A program made the position numbers and the translations under genes. From NCBI GenBank assembly GCA_965153355.1, contig OZ231127.1, positions 72,726,001 through 72,790,000 of the forward strand: a stretch of DNA of 64,000 nt, in the 5' to 3' direction. The stretch comes from Flaccisagitta enflata. Its lineage: Eukaryota; Chaetognatha; Sagittoidea; Aphragmophora. The notes under the pieces were generated by a model, which was not told the DNA's origin, did no database searches, and saw only the letters and a list, made by a program, of their open reading frames with translations. Positions 38,273 through 50,257 of this stretch are shown here, one piece after another (the first letter of the stretch is position 1; the number at the start of each line of letters is the position of its first letter).

Positions 38273-38872
38273 CCATCATGGCCATAAATATACGGACAGC
38301 TTTAAAGTGTCATGACTCGCTTAATTTCAATAGTAGTGAAATGATTTTTTTTCTTCAAAATTTGCATCTTTAAAAAATCTGTCAAATGATACCAAGCTGC
38401 TTCCTGTATCTTAATTCGTTTAAGAATGAGAGCTAAATGAAGAAAACATTCGCTTTTTGCAAGTATGGTTGGGCAAATCTTTTTTAGTTTGTACAAGATG
38501 GTGCACTGGGTCACTCCGCGAAATGTAAGGTAAGATCAACGAGTAAAGCCCGACATGGGTTAACCCAGATCATTCTGGATCTCAATCCAACGGAGAACTC
38601 AAATAGTCATATGGAAAACCTGCAGAAAAACAGATAAACAACATTCAATGCAGGGTTGAGATGAATTGCATTGAAGGTTCTAAACAACTTCACTTCAAAG
38701 TACTTCCAGTCTCTTTACAAGTTGATGCCAAAGTGTATGCAGTAGGCGGTGGATTCCTGACAGGGTCATACTAGATAATAGATGCATTTTTGATATGTTT
38801 ATTGCTCAATTCTAATAAATAAATCAACTTATAAACCTACTGTCTTTATACATGTATTTATGGCCAAGATGG
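38273..38872 (+). mobile_element. Tc1/mariner-type element, internally deleted
   Basis: A 600-bp element flanked by TA (38271-38272 and 38873-38874). The ends are inverted repeats: CCATCATGGCCATAAATATA on the left against TATTTATGGCCAAGATGG on the right, with GACAG words further in. It contains the 3' part of a transposase pseudogene, and full-length relatives are about twice as long. Confidence 0.85.
38480..38770 (+). pseudogene. Tc1-type transposase remnant (DDE/D superfamily)
   Basis: Conceptual reading gives FVQDGALGHSAK near 38487-38522, matching the second catalytic Asp region of Tc1 transposases, then LDLNPTEN near 38576-38599, matching the DLNPIE motif that carries the third acidic residue. 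LQSLYKLMPKCMQ near 38700-38740 matches the usual C-terminal region. Reading needs frame changes, and the N-terminal helix-turn-helix half is absent, so it is inactive. Confidence 0.82.
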
Positions 38873-38900
38873 TAGAGATAAAAACTAGGACAGACTAACC

Positions 38901-39405
38901 ATTCGGGTGTGTCAATATGCAAATATACGATCTGATCATCAACTTTAAGAAGTATCAAAAAAATTTATTTTTGATTTTTACCATTTTTTAAAATTTCTCA
39001 TCCTCAATTTTTTAGTGCATGCACTTAAAGACTAGCAAAAAGTTATGTACTTTGAGTGACTGCAGCCAGTTATGTTTGAAATGAAGCCACCGAACTCTTT
39101 ATACAAAATATTTTTATCTCAGCTTTTATACTTTCAGTGACAGAATAAAAATATTAATTAGCTGCTAGAATTAGCATCAAAACCCATGCATTTCAACTCT
39201 ATCATCATTATAACCAATTACTTTGATACTATATTAACTACACAGCAATATACAAATAAAGGGCTAGATAGAAGTTTAGTAAAGAATTGGAGACAAAAAT
39301 AATATGAAAAAAAAGTGCTTATATAATCTGAAAAGTTTTTCCCATGTGCACATTGATGTTGATGATTTGATCATAAGGGCTTTTGCATATTGACAAACCC
39401 GAACC
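38901..39405. mobile_element. TIR element, about 505 bp, superfamily uncertain
   Basis: The left end TTCGGGTGTGTCAATATGCA with GATCATCAAC (38902-38943) is inverted at 39357-39403 (GTTGATGATTTGATCATAAG then GCATATTGACAAACCCGAA). The inside is AT-rich and non-coding. Flanking AACCA-like words are suggestive but not a clean target duplication. Confidence 0.65.
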
Positions 39406-39613
39406 AACCATGACGATAACTACAACAGTGACGCGCTGACAATAACGAAGGAGATAAGAGAGATTCGCGGCATTAGAAAAATCTACTACACTAGTCAAAA
39501 TTAATGCAACTACAGAAACCTGGTATCAGCTCATCGGTGTTATTATGTGGCAAGTGAACGTGTTTTTAATCCTGTAACATTTGTCCATGACGATCTTTCT
39601 TTGTCTATACGTA
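39406..39613. other. Spacer between two TIR elements
   Basis: About 200 bp with no recognised feature. Confidence 0.4.
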
Positions 39614-40137
39614 CAGTAGATCTTGTCTAGACTTGAGATAACGGGGGCAAGCATTGTGGAAAGACGGATCAAGGCAGGGGAGCGATATTTGGATCATAGA
39701 CTAATCAAAGGATGCTTAATTCCCCATGATAGTTGGTTGCCATGGAAACACATTTCCATATTCGCTAAAATATAAATATTTGAGATTTTCAGGAACATTG
39801 CTAAAATCATTTTTTCCACAGTGTTCTGTAAGAATATCGCGCACTGCTGTATCCATGTGTGACGACCCCTAGCAACCGCTAAACGAGCGACATTCTTACA
39901 GAACATACTGTGGAAATGTTGTAGTAAATTTAATTCAAAAAAATGTTCCCTCAAAAAATTTCTCAAAATATTGATATTTTAGCAAAAATACATAGAAATG
40001 CTTTTCCATGGCAACCAGCTATCATGGGCAATAAACCATCCCTTTATGAGTCTATGTTTCAAATATCACTCCCCTGGCTTCATTTGTGTTTCCACAATAC
40101 TTGCCCCCGTTATCTCAAGTCTAGACGAGATCTACTG
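39614..40137. mobile_element. Mariner-type foldback MITE, copy 1
   Basis: Begins CAGTAGATCTTGTCTAGAC, ends GTCTAGACGAGATCTACTG, and is flanked by TA on both sides. The two 240-260 bp halves are inverted copies of each other (GATAACGGGGGCAAG against CTTGCCCCCGTTATC, CATGGAAACACATTTCC against TGCTTTTCCATGG). No coding capacity. Confidence 0.9.
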
Positions 40138-40499
40138 TACGTCTGAGTCTGTGTATGAATCGGTATCTAAATCACAGCCAGAGAAACTTCCTTAGCAGTG
40201 GACTAAAGCCATCCCTCCACGCATCCCTTTCTCTGACTCACCAATTGTCGGTCCGTCTGTCAGTCTATTTCCTTCTCCATGTTAGGCTTTTGGCCTTCCT
40301 ATTCCTGTCTGATTGTCTTCTTAACCAGTATTGAGGCCGCAAGACAGAAATTTGTTTTTAGGAATGGAGCCTACCAATACCAAGAGCTCCCAGTCTTTCC
40401 TTAGAAATAACTGTCTGTCTTTCATTATGTGTCTTTTCGTCTGTGTGTCTGTCCTTCCATCTCTCTGTTCGTCTATCTGTATCTAGTAGATACTATCTA
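40138..40499. other. Unique spacer with short GTCT words
   Basis: No gene; scattered CTGTCTGTC words. Confidence 0.45.
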
Positions 40500-40832
<333 letters not shown>

Positions 40833-41137
40833 CGTTAAACAGTATGCTTACATTGAGACATATACAAACACAAATGCACAAACACGCACGCTTATTTGTC
40901 TTCATAACTCCAGTTAGACACATGTCTAAACCGACGTTCACACAAGTCGCTGTAATACCAATTGTGCCATAATGGACCCTGTTCTTTGGGAGACTACCAT
41001 TTTGGAAGCGCTATAATTTCCGGCATCCGTCTGTCAGTCACGCTCGAGTGAAAAATCGCAGAAAATGTTTCAATCACTTAAAAAACCATTTCATTCATCA
41101 CTCATGTTCCTTGTCATTTCATTCTTTATCATATTCA

Positions 41138-41413
41138 GTTACGGTTAGGTCTGATAGAGCTTGGGTTAGGTCTGATAGAGCTTGGGTTAGGTCTGATAGA
41201 GCTTGGGTTAGGTCTCATAGAGCTTGGGTTAGGTGACATAGAGCTTGGGTTAGGTCTGATAGAGCTTGGGTTAGGTGACATAGAGCTTGGGTTAGGTCTG
41301 ATAGAGCTTGGGTTAGGTCTCATAGAGCTTGGGTTAGGTCTGATAGAGCTTGGGTTAGGTCTCATAGAGCTTGGGTTAGGTCTCATAGAGCTTGGGTTAG
41401 GTCTCATAGAGCT
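41138..41413 (+). repeat. 21-bp minisatellite, 13 copies
   Basis: Unit GGTCTGATAGAGCTTGGGTTA, with positions 3-6 alternating between TCTG, TCTC and TGAC. Three frames on each strand are largely open because the period is 21. It contains GGGTTAGG but is not a telomere repeat. Confidence 0.96.
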
Positions 41414-41695
41414 CGGGATCGAGCTAGGGGCAAGAAGCCAAAGAGAGGTCTAGGAATAAATAACGCCAGGCGCACGATCCTGGCCTGGCCCGTGTATCCG
41501 GTCTTGTTGCTTTGGCCTTCCTTTCGTTCGAACTCACCCGTCATACGTCATACAGCTTCTGACAGTTTTTGTCCGCATACAATCTTAGTCCGTCATTTTT
41601 TCAGCTTAACACTCGCACAGAAAGAGAGAAAAAAGAATATGCAGAAATTGCTCGCCCAAAAAAATTGTTTTCTGGATTTCACTCTGTCATATCAA

Positions 41696-41722
41696 TTCTC
41701 TCTCTCTCTCTCTCTCTCTCTC
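41696..41722. repeat. Short (CT)n
   Basis: CT run of about 26 bp. Confidence 0.95.
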
Positions 41723-41844
41723 TTTTGGATAGATTCTCGAAACATTTTCAGTCAGGCAAAAAAGATGAAACATTTTTTGCATCATTTTTTTTATTTCTTG
41801 TTCTTGTTTCTCTTCTGTGGTCATCCATCATCGTGTTTTGATCT

Positions 41845-42150
41845 GGAGCAGACAAGACAGACGTAGGTCAGAGTTGATCGCCAATCCAACCCAGTAAGAA
41901 GCAGAATTGGAGAAAAAACTACTTTAACAATAGTGTTTGTATGGTCAGTACTTCACCATAGTCATGTAAATAGACAAGAGAGACGTAGGTCAGAGCCGTT
42001 CTCCAATCCAACTCAGTGAAAAGCAGAAGTGAAAAAAACGAAACTTGTTTTTACAGTCAGCTCTGCACCTTAACCTAACATTGACCAATGCAAACATAGC
42101 TCAGAGGTGATAGACAATCCGACCCAGTCAAAGGCAGGGTAGAAGTTGCG
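41845..42150 (+). repeat. Degenerate 110-130 bp tandem repeat, 3 copies
   Basis: GACAAGANAGACGTAGGTCAGAG at 41850 and 41972, and a weaker AACATAGCTCAGAGGTGAT at 42094. Each is followed by CAATCCNACCCAGT and an AGCAGAA-like word. Confidence 0.78.
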
Positions 42151-42229
42151 TTTGTGTGATCAACTAAAATGATCGAGGCATATATGTAGGTCAAAATGGA
42201 TTGCCTATAAGACCCATGTATATATAAAA

Positions 42230-42856
42230 CAAGTCATCCAAGGATTGCACATGGTCAGCGGTACCCGATGCCCTGCTTGGAGTGATCACCTGAAGAGGTG
42301 GAGTGAGAGCAGGGCAGCGGCCCCAAAGGAGCGATGTCCTGTAGGACACAGGGGTGAATTTCCTTACGTCCTGAGAAGGCATATTTCAGGCCTTAAAGGC
42401 AATTTTCCATGATATTCAATGGGAGCTATGTATTTTCTACAATTTATTGTCAATTTTCCATGTTATTCAATGGGAATTTCATTTTTTTTTGTCAATTTTC
42501 CATGTTATCCAATTGCTATTTTGCATTTTTGTTTTATTTTTTGTTAATTTTCCATGTTATTCGATGGAAAATGTGCATTTTTTTATTGTTTGTAAATTTT
42601 CCATGTTATTCAATGGGAAGTTTGCAAGTTGTCATTTTCCCATGTTATTCAATGGGAAGTTTGCATTTTGTCATTTTCCCATGTTATTCAATGGAAATTT
42701 GAGAATTGAGAAGGTTAGGGGGGGGACGTATGGACGGACGGACGGACGGACGGACGAACGTACGTATGGACGGACAGACGTACGGACGGACGTAAGGAAA
42801 TTCACCCCTGTGTCCTACAGGACATCGGCCCTTTGGGGCCGCTGCCCAAAAAGCAG
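42230..42856 (+). mobile_element. Family H element, copy 4
   Basis: The left part AAGTCATCCAAGGATTGCAC then ATGGTCAGCGGTACCCG matches copy 1 closely. The left arm 42314-42371 (GGGCAGCGGCCCCAAAGG ... TTTCCTTACGTCC) is inverted at 42788-42848. The core is unlike the other copies: a roughly 40-60 bp unit of TTTTCCATGTTATTCAATGG repeated seven or eight times. A GGAC tract (42727-42795) precedes the right arm. Confidence 0.9.
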
Positions 42857-43970
<1,114 letters not shown>

Positions 43971-44041
43971 ACTGCCAGACAAACAGAGAGGAATAATGCA
44001 AAGCGTTAGTTTTTTTGGATGGTCAGCGTTGCGTTAACGTG

Positions 44042-44052
44042 TTGTGTGTGTG

Positions 44053-44098
<46 letters not shown>
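44042..44098. repeat. (GT)n microsatellite
   Basis: GT run with one GCC interruption near its start. Confidence 0.97.
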
Positions 44099-44099
<1 letters not shown>

Positions 44100-44328
44100 G
44101 GGCTGGGTTGCTCCTGATGGTTATTGCCCCTTACTGTAAAGTTTACAGTGACAAAGACGAACCAAACTGCAGACATGTTTTGGTGTAAGGAAAATTTTGA
44201 AGAGATTGGGTCAACTGGAAAAATAGTTTGTAAAAATATGAAGTAAGAATCGAGAGAAGTAAGATGATAGACGAGAAATGGGAAAGATAAGGTGAGCAAG
44301 AAATTTTCGTGTTCGACGAGCAGTTGAA

Positions 44329-44553
44329 TTTTTAGTCACTTGCTAAGCGACTCTATAAAAGAATGTGTCCGTCCGTCGGAAGGTAGGTTGGTAAAGCGAA
44401 AATTTGAATGACGCGTAATCGACCGAAATGTTGATATCTGAGCATTACTACCCCTGCCCAGGCTTATTTCAGCCCATGCTTAGCCGCATTACTGCCCCTG
44501 CCTACCCGCAACCGTCTTTTCATTGGTGCGGTATCCGGTCGTTGTCTCGTTCT
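44329..44553 (-). mobile_element. Family S element, reverse
   Basis: On the minus strand the 3' end is AGTCGCTTAGCAAGTGACT followed by AAAAA. The middle has TCGATTACGCGTCATTCAAA, shared with 5611-5826, and the 5' part has GTTGCGGGTAGGCAGGGG. Hairpin stem AGTCGC/GTGACT with one wobble pair. Confidence 0.8.
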
Positions 44554-44573
44554 TTCAATTGACAGCCAAATCA

Positions 44574-44733
44574 AGTCTCGGCCGGATACACAGCTACCCC
44601 AGTCGCGTGCGGGTGGGCAGGGGCCGTATTTGAGGTCACTTGATCACTTGGGCAGGAGCAGTGAGTCCAAAAAAAGTAAAGTGTGACGGACCGACAAAGC
44701 GGGGTGTAGAGTCGCGTAGCTCGCGACTAAAAA
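44574..44733 (+). mobile_element. Family S element
   Basis: CGGCCGGATACACAGC, CCCAGTCGCGTGCGGGTGGG, AGTGTGACGGACCGAC, and the 3' end AGTCGCGTAGCTCGCGACT then AAAAA. The hairpin stem is seven base pairs (AGTCGCG/CGCGACT). Confidence 0.88.
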
Positions 44734-45137
44734 TTGAGTGCCAGAACAACTTTTTCATTCTTTTACAATAATTTCTTATACATTCATGGACTAACATCGA
44801 TTCTGCCACCGTCTAAATGCTTCCTCATTGTAATTATTTAATAGCCAGTCGAATGACGGAAGCTGTCCGTGAAACCATTTATCATTCATAAATCATTAAT
44901 CCATTCCTCGCCACAACGAAGAAATCGTTCATTAATTGTTCATCGAATGAGTTTGATTGTCAATTACACTACAATCAGAAATGGTTCGTCGGCGAGTCGG
45001 CGTCGAGAAAGATGATCACGAAGGAATCGCGGAATTGCAACGTGATTTCTCGCCAAAAGTGTTCGCTTTTTTACATGAAAGTTATCAATTTTTAGTTATT
45101 TTTCAATTTATCATGAATTCGTTTGTTGCTCGGTCAC
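44734..45137. other. Spacer between family S copies
   Basis: Holds a short frame from ATG at 44981 (VRRRVGVEKDDHEGIAELQ) that is not repetitive but unrecognised and soon runs into family S. Not called as a gene. Confidence 0.4.
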
Positions 45138-45415
45138 TTTTAGTCTCGTGCACGCGTGCACGCGACTCTATGACCCGCTCTGTACATCTGTCTGTCTGTC
45201 TCTCTGTCTGTCTGTCGGTCGGTCTGTCCGTCTGTCACACTTAGCTTCGCTTGGCTTTTTTCGTCTTTTTACGTCATTTTAAGTTATTAAGTCACTTTAG
45301 ATTATTTCAAGACAATTTAGATTTAGTCTTTTAGTTTTTCAATCTTTTAGTCTTTTGGTCTTATGGTCTTGTGGTCTCAACAACCGCACGCGACTGTAAG
45401 GTGTTGGCCTTGTTC
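45138..45415 (-). mobile_element. Family S element, reverse, long interior
   Basis: On the minus strand it ends AGTCGCGTGCACGCGTGCAC then GAGACTAAAA, an extended hairpin. The + strand interior has CTGT/CGGT tetranucleotides (45187-45235) and a GGTCTTNTG minisatellite (45320-45378). The 5' end is GTCGCGTGCGG near AACAAGGCC. Confidence 0.8.
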
Positions 45416-46492
45416 TTCATAAGGTCAGTAACCTTACTTCTTTTTCATTGTTGATCGATGATCGGGGGCTTTACAAAATACTATCTTCGAAATTTTTTTC
45501 TGGTCTAATGGACAGCACTTCTCGCTGCAAACGGTTAACGAACAGTATATAAAAGAAACTTAAAAAAAACTTACTCAACAAAAAGACAATCCTAACGCAT
45601 CGCTGTAGGGGAGCAAAAAAATCAGGGACATCCAAACCTTTTTCAAGCCCGACAGCAACATCAAGCCCGACATAGTAAATCTATGTTTTGCACCTGAGCT
45701 AAGCTTTTATTCCATTTACGAAGCCTTTTACTAAGCCTTTTTTTCTAAAGCTAGCTCTTAGAAAACAAAAACAACTTTTTTTTTAGTTCTCTTACTTTCT
45801 CTCCTCTCTTTTTTTTTCTTCCCTTCTTCCTTTCCTTCTTTTCAATATCTTTACTTGATTCTCAGCCCGACGGACTTCCCAGCCCAACAGACAGGACCGT
45901 CCATAGACGTTCTGCAATTCTGGATGTCACTTGTTCTTCACCTTGTACTACACCTTGTACTATTGAAAAAAAAAGCAGTAGGACAATCCACAGAAAAACC
46001 TAACATTTGAGTTTCAGACAGAGGGATGAACGAACGGACTTACCTAGAGAGCCTTGAGAGCCAAATAGAGCCATGGTCAGATGGAAATGACCAAAAACAT
46101 CCATGAAAGGGAGTAAATCCCCCCCTCCCCTCTCCCCCAATAAAGGTGGCGGAGGCAAAAAACAATGTTCATGATGGAACGCTGTATTTGATGTCTTCCT
46201 GTTCAGTCTCTCTGTCTGAGATTCATTCTTCTCACAGCTGAATGATGGTAAGCCAAAGCTTATCGAAATATTCTTTGGATTTTAATTCTGCAAATACATA
46301 TGTGTACTACCCAAATGAAGAATTTATTTTCTCATACATAAAATCTATCCTCCAGTCAAGGTCGTCATTGCTCCCATCGTACTGTACAATTTACGTGGCA
46401 AAGAAAACTAACCAGTCAGCAGTTCTTAAGAACCAAAAGCGAGCATTGTTACCATGCAACTTCTAAAGACTGAAAAATCCATGTTAAAAGTA
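45416..46492. other. Unique spacer, no gene recognised
   Basis: No TIR or tandem repeat beyond short words (AAGCCCGACA twice near 45637-45672). Confidence 0.4.
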
Positions 46493-47055
46493 CAGTAGAT
46501 CAAGTCTAGACTTGAGATAACGGGGGCAAGCACTATGGAAAAACAAATGAAACTAGAAGGCTGATATTTGGAATATAAACTAATAAAGGAATAATTTATT
46601 CCCCATGATACTTGGTTGCCATGGAAACACATTTCCATGTATTTATGCTAAAATATCAATATTTTGAGAAATTTTTTGAGGGAACATTGCTTAAGATTAA
46701 ATTTGCTACAACTTTCCCACAGTATGTTCTGTAAGAATATCGCTCGTTTGGCCGTTGCTAAGGAGCGTATCTATGTGTGACAACCCCTAGCAACCGCTAA
46801 ACGAGTGACATTCTTACAGAACATACTTTGGGAAAGTTGTAGCAAATTTGATTTTAAGCAATGTTCCCTCAAAAAAATTCTCAAAATATTGATACTTTAG
46901 CGTAAATACATGGAAATGCGTTTCCATGGCAACCAACTATCATGGGCAATAAAGCATCATTTTATTAGTCTATGTTCCAAATATCAATCCCCTGGCTTCA
47001 TTTGTCAATCTACAATGCTTGCCCCTGATATCTCAAGTCTAGACGAGATCTACTG
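46493..47055. mobile_element. Mariner-type foldback MITE, copy 2
   Basis: CAGTAGATCAAGTCTAGAC to GTCTAGACGAGATCTACTG, flanked by TA (46491-46492 and 47056-47057). Long inverted halves, with a central CTAGCAACCGCTAAACGAG hairpin. The same family as 39614-40137. Confidence 0.9.
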
Positions 47056-47079
47056 TATTCAAAATTGACCGGTCACTAC

Positions 47080-47292
47080 TTTTTAGTCACGCGACTCTAC
47101 ACCCCGCTTTGTCCGTCGGTCAGTCGGACGGTTGGTCGGTTGGTTGGTCGGTCGGTCGGTCGGTAACACTTTACTTTTTTTATGTCTTTTATTCTGTGAC
47201 GTCACTGCTCCGGCCCAAATGGTCTAGTGACCTCAAATATGGCCCCTACTCAGCCGCACGCGACTGGGGTAGCCGTGTATCCGGCCTTGTTA
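47080..47292 (-). mobile_element. Family S element, reverse
   Basis: Minus-strand 5' AACAAGGCCGGATACACGGC, CCCAGTCGCGTGCGGCTGAG, a GACCGACCGACC tract, and 3' GTAGAGTCGCGTGACTAAAA with a shortened hairpin. It lies 25 bp after the foldback at 46493-47055. Confidence 0.87.
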
Positions 47293-47800
47293 AAAATCAA
47301 AAGTGTAAAACAGCGAAGAAAAAAGTTTTCACCAAAATCAACGACTTCCAATGTAAAGAATGAAGACTATAAATATATCCAAATAGAAAATATGATGCTT
47401 TCAGAAGTGCAACTGATATCAGTGATTATTCTCTGAGCAAATACTGAAGAGTGTGTGTGCTTCTGTACGTTGACGATGTTCATCCACCTCATATTCAAAG
47501 GGTCGCTGCTTCCGTATATTAACCAGGCTCGCAGTCGCAATCTAACCTTGGCCCTCCTCTGAAAGATCGTTTCCTGTTTTTTACTGCCTTTGCCCTGCTT
47601 CTGTTTGCCCATTTCTTTGCCCTTGCCCTCCCGCGATCTTCTCTTAAAATATCCCCGGAAACTGGGATGGACGGCGTGTTAAGTTTTTATGCGTGATATC
47701 TTGATAATGAATAAAAACCGCGTTCATACTCCTTGTCACTATCATTGTGTCTGTTCATTATTCAGCCATAAGCGCAACCTCGTCATTGACCATTTTATTT
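47293..47800. other. Unique spacer, no gene recognised
   Basis: Ordinary sequence; no motif. Confidence 0.4.
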
Positions 47801-47804
47801 TACC

Positions 47805-48035
47805 CGCACCCAGTCACTCACCCACTCCTTAACTCACTAAGCTCGCTCATCCCCTTACTCATTCGCTACTTCACTCGCTTGCTCAATGCTCATGCCCTCG
47901 CTTACTCACTGATTCAACTCTCAATTCACTCATCAACTCAATTCTCCAATGGCTACCTCATGCATCCATTGCTTCTCTCGCTCAATTGTTGACTCACTTG
48001 GCACTTTCTGTACCTCAATCAACTCACACATCAAC
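47805..48035. repeat. Degenerate CTCACTCA/CTCGCT tract
   Basis: CACTCAC, TCGCTC and CAACTCA words recur irregularly; a decayed simple repeat. Confidence 0.6.
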
Positions 48036-48690
48036 ATCAGATTCTCAAAAAGTGTGGACATGCTCGTGTACACCTCGCTATTCATCAACATTGATAATTT
48101 ACCCAAACCCTTCCTTTATTCCTGTTTGCACATAAACAACATTTCCAGAAGCGCCCACAAAAATTTTAACGCGGTTGTAAGAACGCAATCGTCAAAATTT
48201 GAAGAGATTGAACGATCAGAGAGAGATAGAAAGCGAATGAGACCTCCGTTGTCGAGATCGCCCATGTTGCATACATACAAAGTTGTTAAAACTTCCCATA
48301 GCGGAGAAACGGTGAATCGTGTTTTCCGTGTATTTGGTTGGCGGTCTGTTAAATCTAATATGGTTAACTTTGAATTGTTCAAGCGCGTGTAGAATGCCGA
48401 GAGTTAGTCGGCAGCTATTGCTCGGACATGACATCAACATGAACGCTAAAGTTTTTGTCTTATCCGTTAAGCAGATGGTATTCCGCTTCACTTTAATTTT
48501 TCATTGAACCAATGGAGCACCATATATTGTCAAGCCAACACTGTGATTGAAAAAGAATACCCAAGCAATGACTGATTTCCGTAAGAAAAAGAACGTTTAA
48601 ACAACATGAAGAAATGAAACTTGATATAATGATGATGATCGACTTACCTGCATTTTTTGAGTAGCCGCAAATTGATGTAGCAAAGGAAAA
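48036..48690. other. Unique spacer, no gene recognised
   Basis: Overlapping open frames occur on both strands at 48116-48490, but none shows a motif. Confidence 0.4.
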
Positions 48691-48697
48691 GAGAGAG

Positions 48698-48735
<38 letters not shown>
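48691..48735. repeat. (GA)n microsatellite
   Basis: GA run with one GC unit. Confidence 0.96.
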
Positions 48736-48736
<1 letters not shown>

Positions 48737-48883
48737 AAGGAATGATTGTTAGTATCATTTAGTATTTCAGTATATTCAATCATCTATAGTATGTTGATTC
48801 ATAAACAATGTTTAACTTAAAAAAAGTCTCTGCTATGATGAATGTAGGAAAAAAATGCATGGTAAAGCAATGCAAACCTTTTT

Positions 48884-49090
48884 GGTCTCTGGCTAAGCGA
48901 CTCTACAAGAGGCTGTGTCAGTCGGAAGATTCGGAAAGCGACATTTTGAACGACGCGAAACCGGCAGAAATACAACTGATTTGATTTGATTTTTTACCCC
49001 TGCCCAGCCACATAACAGCCCCGCCGACCTACATGTTGCCTCTGGCCACCCGCCAGCGACTATCAATTGGCGGTGTATTCGGCCTTGTTG
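48884..49090 (-). mobile_element. Family S element, reverse
   Basis: Minus strand: AACAAGGCCGAATACACC, GTCGCTGGCGGGTGGCCAG, a TTTCGCGTCGTTCAAAATGT word of the 5611/44329 subfamily, and 3' GTAGAGTCGCTTAGCC. The hairpin is degraded. Confidence 0.8.
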
Positions 49091-49269
49091 GCATTTAAGT
49101 CCTCATTGAAGTCTATTACTCACGAAAAGGAACAACAACAAAAAAAAAACGAATACGAAGTACAAAAATAAGTCAGTATTTGCCCGAAAGCAAAAATTTT
49201 CTGTGTAAGGAGACTAGGCTCACCGCTGTATACTACATAAATGCGCAGTTTTATTTGCGCTAAATTCTG

Positions 49270-49465
49270 TTTTTAGTCGCGTGTTAAGCGACTCTACACC
49301 CCGCTTTGTTGTTCCGTCCGTCGGTCCGTCCGTCGGTCCGTCCGTCGGTCCGTCACACTTTACTCTTTTTGGGTTTTGGTTGTTTTTGGCCTCACTGCTC
49401 CTGCCCTCAATTATGGCCCCTGCCCACCCACACGCAACTGGGGTAGCCGTGTATCTGGCCTTGTT
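49270..49465 (-). mobile_element. Family S element, reverse
   Basis: Minus strand: AACAAGGCCAGATACACGGC, CCCAGTTGCGTGTGGGTGGG, a GGACGGACCGAC tract, and 3' AGTCGCTTAACACGCGACT then AAAA. Stem AGTCGC/GCGACT. Confidence 0.88.
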
Positions 49466-50129
49466 TCCTTTTCTTTCCGTTTGAGCTCGAGTGGTGTGAG
49501 CCTTGAGGGTGTCTAAGAGGGAAAGATATCACGTGATAAGATGGAATAGCATGCGCACAAGAGTGTAGATGCTGCAGAACTGCGCTGGCATTGGTCACGG
49601 TTGTGATGAGGGATACTCTTTCGTTATGGTTGTGACAAAACTCTTCCCCTCATGATCACAATTTGAAATAAATTGACAGCATATTATTGATACGCCATAT
49701 GCAGAAAAATGATAATCGTCATCTATATTGCACATCTTCATCGCTAGAATGACACGTAAGTCTCTAGTCCTTGATGACTGTAATTGTGAGAGTAAGTGGA
49801 CGGATGAAACCTGCTTTTTTTTCCTATGTGCTCAATTAAATGCGCGTCCGTCCTTTCGTCAAAGCCTCCTCCCGCCTGCTAGAAAAAGACAATGAGGAGA
49901 CATTTAATGACTGCAATATTGTATGGAGTACTTGTTGTGGCCTCTTCAATGGGCAGTGTGCATAAGGACTTGTTAGCCCAATGGTCAAAACCATAGATGC
50001 TTTCTTACAAGTCAATTTTTTTCATTTCTGATTGGTATTAATCCATGCGAAACATATCAGAAGAAAAACTAGTCTTTTATATCCATGTCACATCTTAAGA
50101 TAATCGAATGGCCAAGGTAAAAGGCCAAG
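49466..50129. other. Unique spacer, no gene recognised
   Basis: No repeat or motif. Confidence 0.4.
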
Positions 50130-50257
50130 TAGGCCTATAAGGTGCGACGTGTGGGTCGTCGACTGAATGCGTTGCCGACCAACCGACCGACCAATCAACC
50201 GACCGACCTACCGACGGACACAGCCAGCTACAGAGGTGCTTTGTCGCACTTAAAAAG
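50130..50257 (+). mobile_element. Diverged family S element
   Basis: 5' AAGGTGCGACGTGTGGGT, an ACCGACCGACC-rich middle, and 3' GGTGCTTTGTCGCACTTAAAAA. Stem and 5' word differ from the consensus but still pair (GTGCGAC with GTCGCAC). The rest of the 5' half is not conserved. Confidence 0.6.

Noticed and set aside
41138-41413. Telomere-like repeat (GGGTTAGG)
   Set aside because: The motif occurs once per 21-bp unit and not as a tandem hexamer or pentamer, so this is a minisatellite.
44957-45244. Possible small gene (VRRRVGVEKDDHEGIAELQ...)
   Set aside because: The first real ATG is at 44981, the frame runs into family S, and no motif or splice signal supports it.
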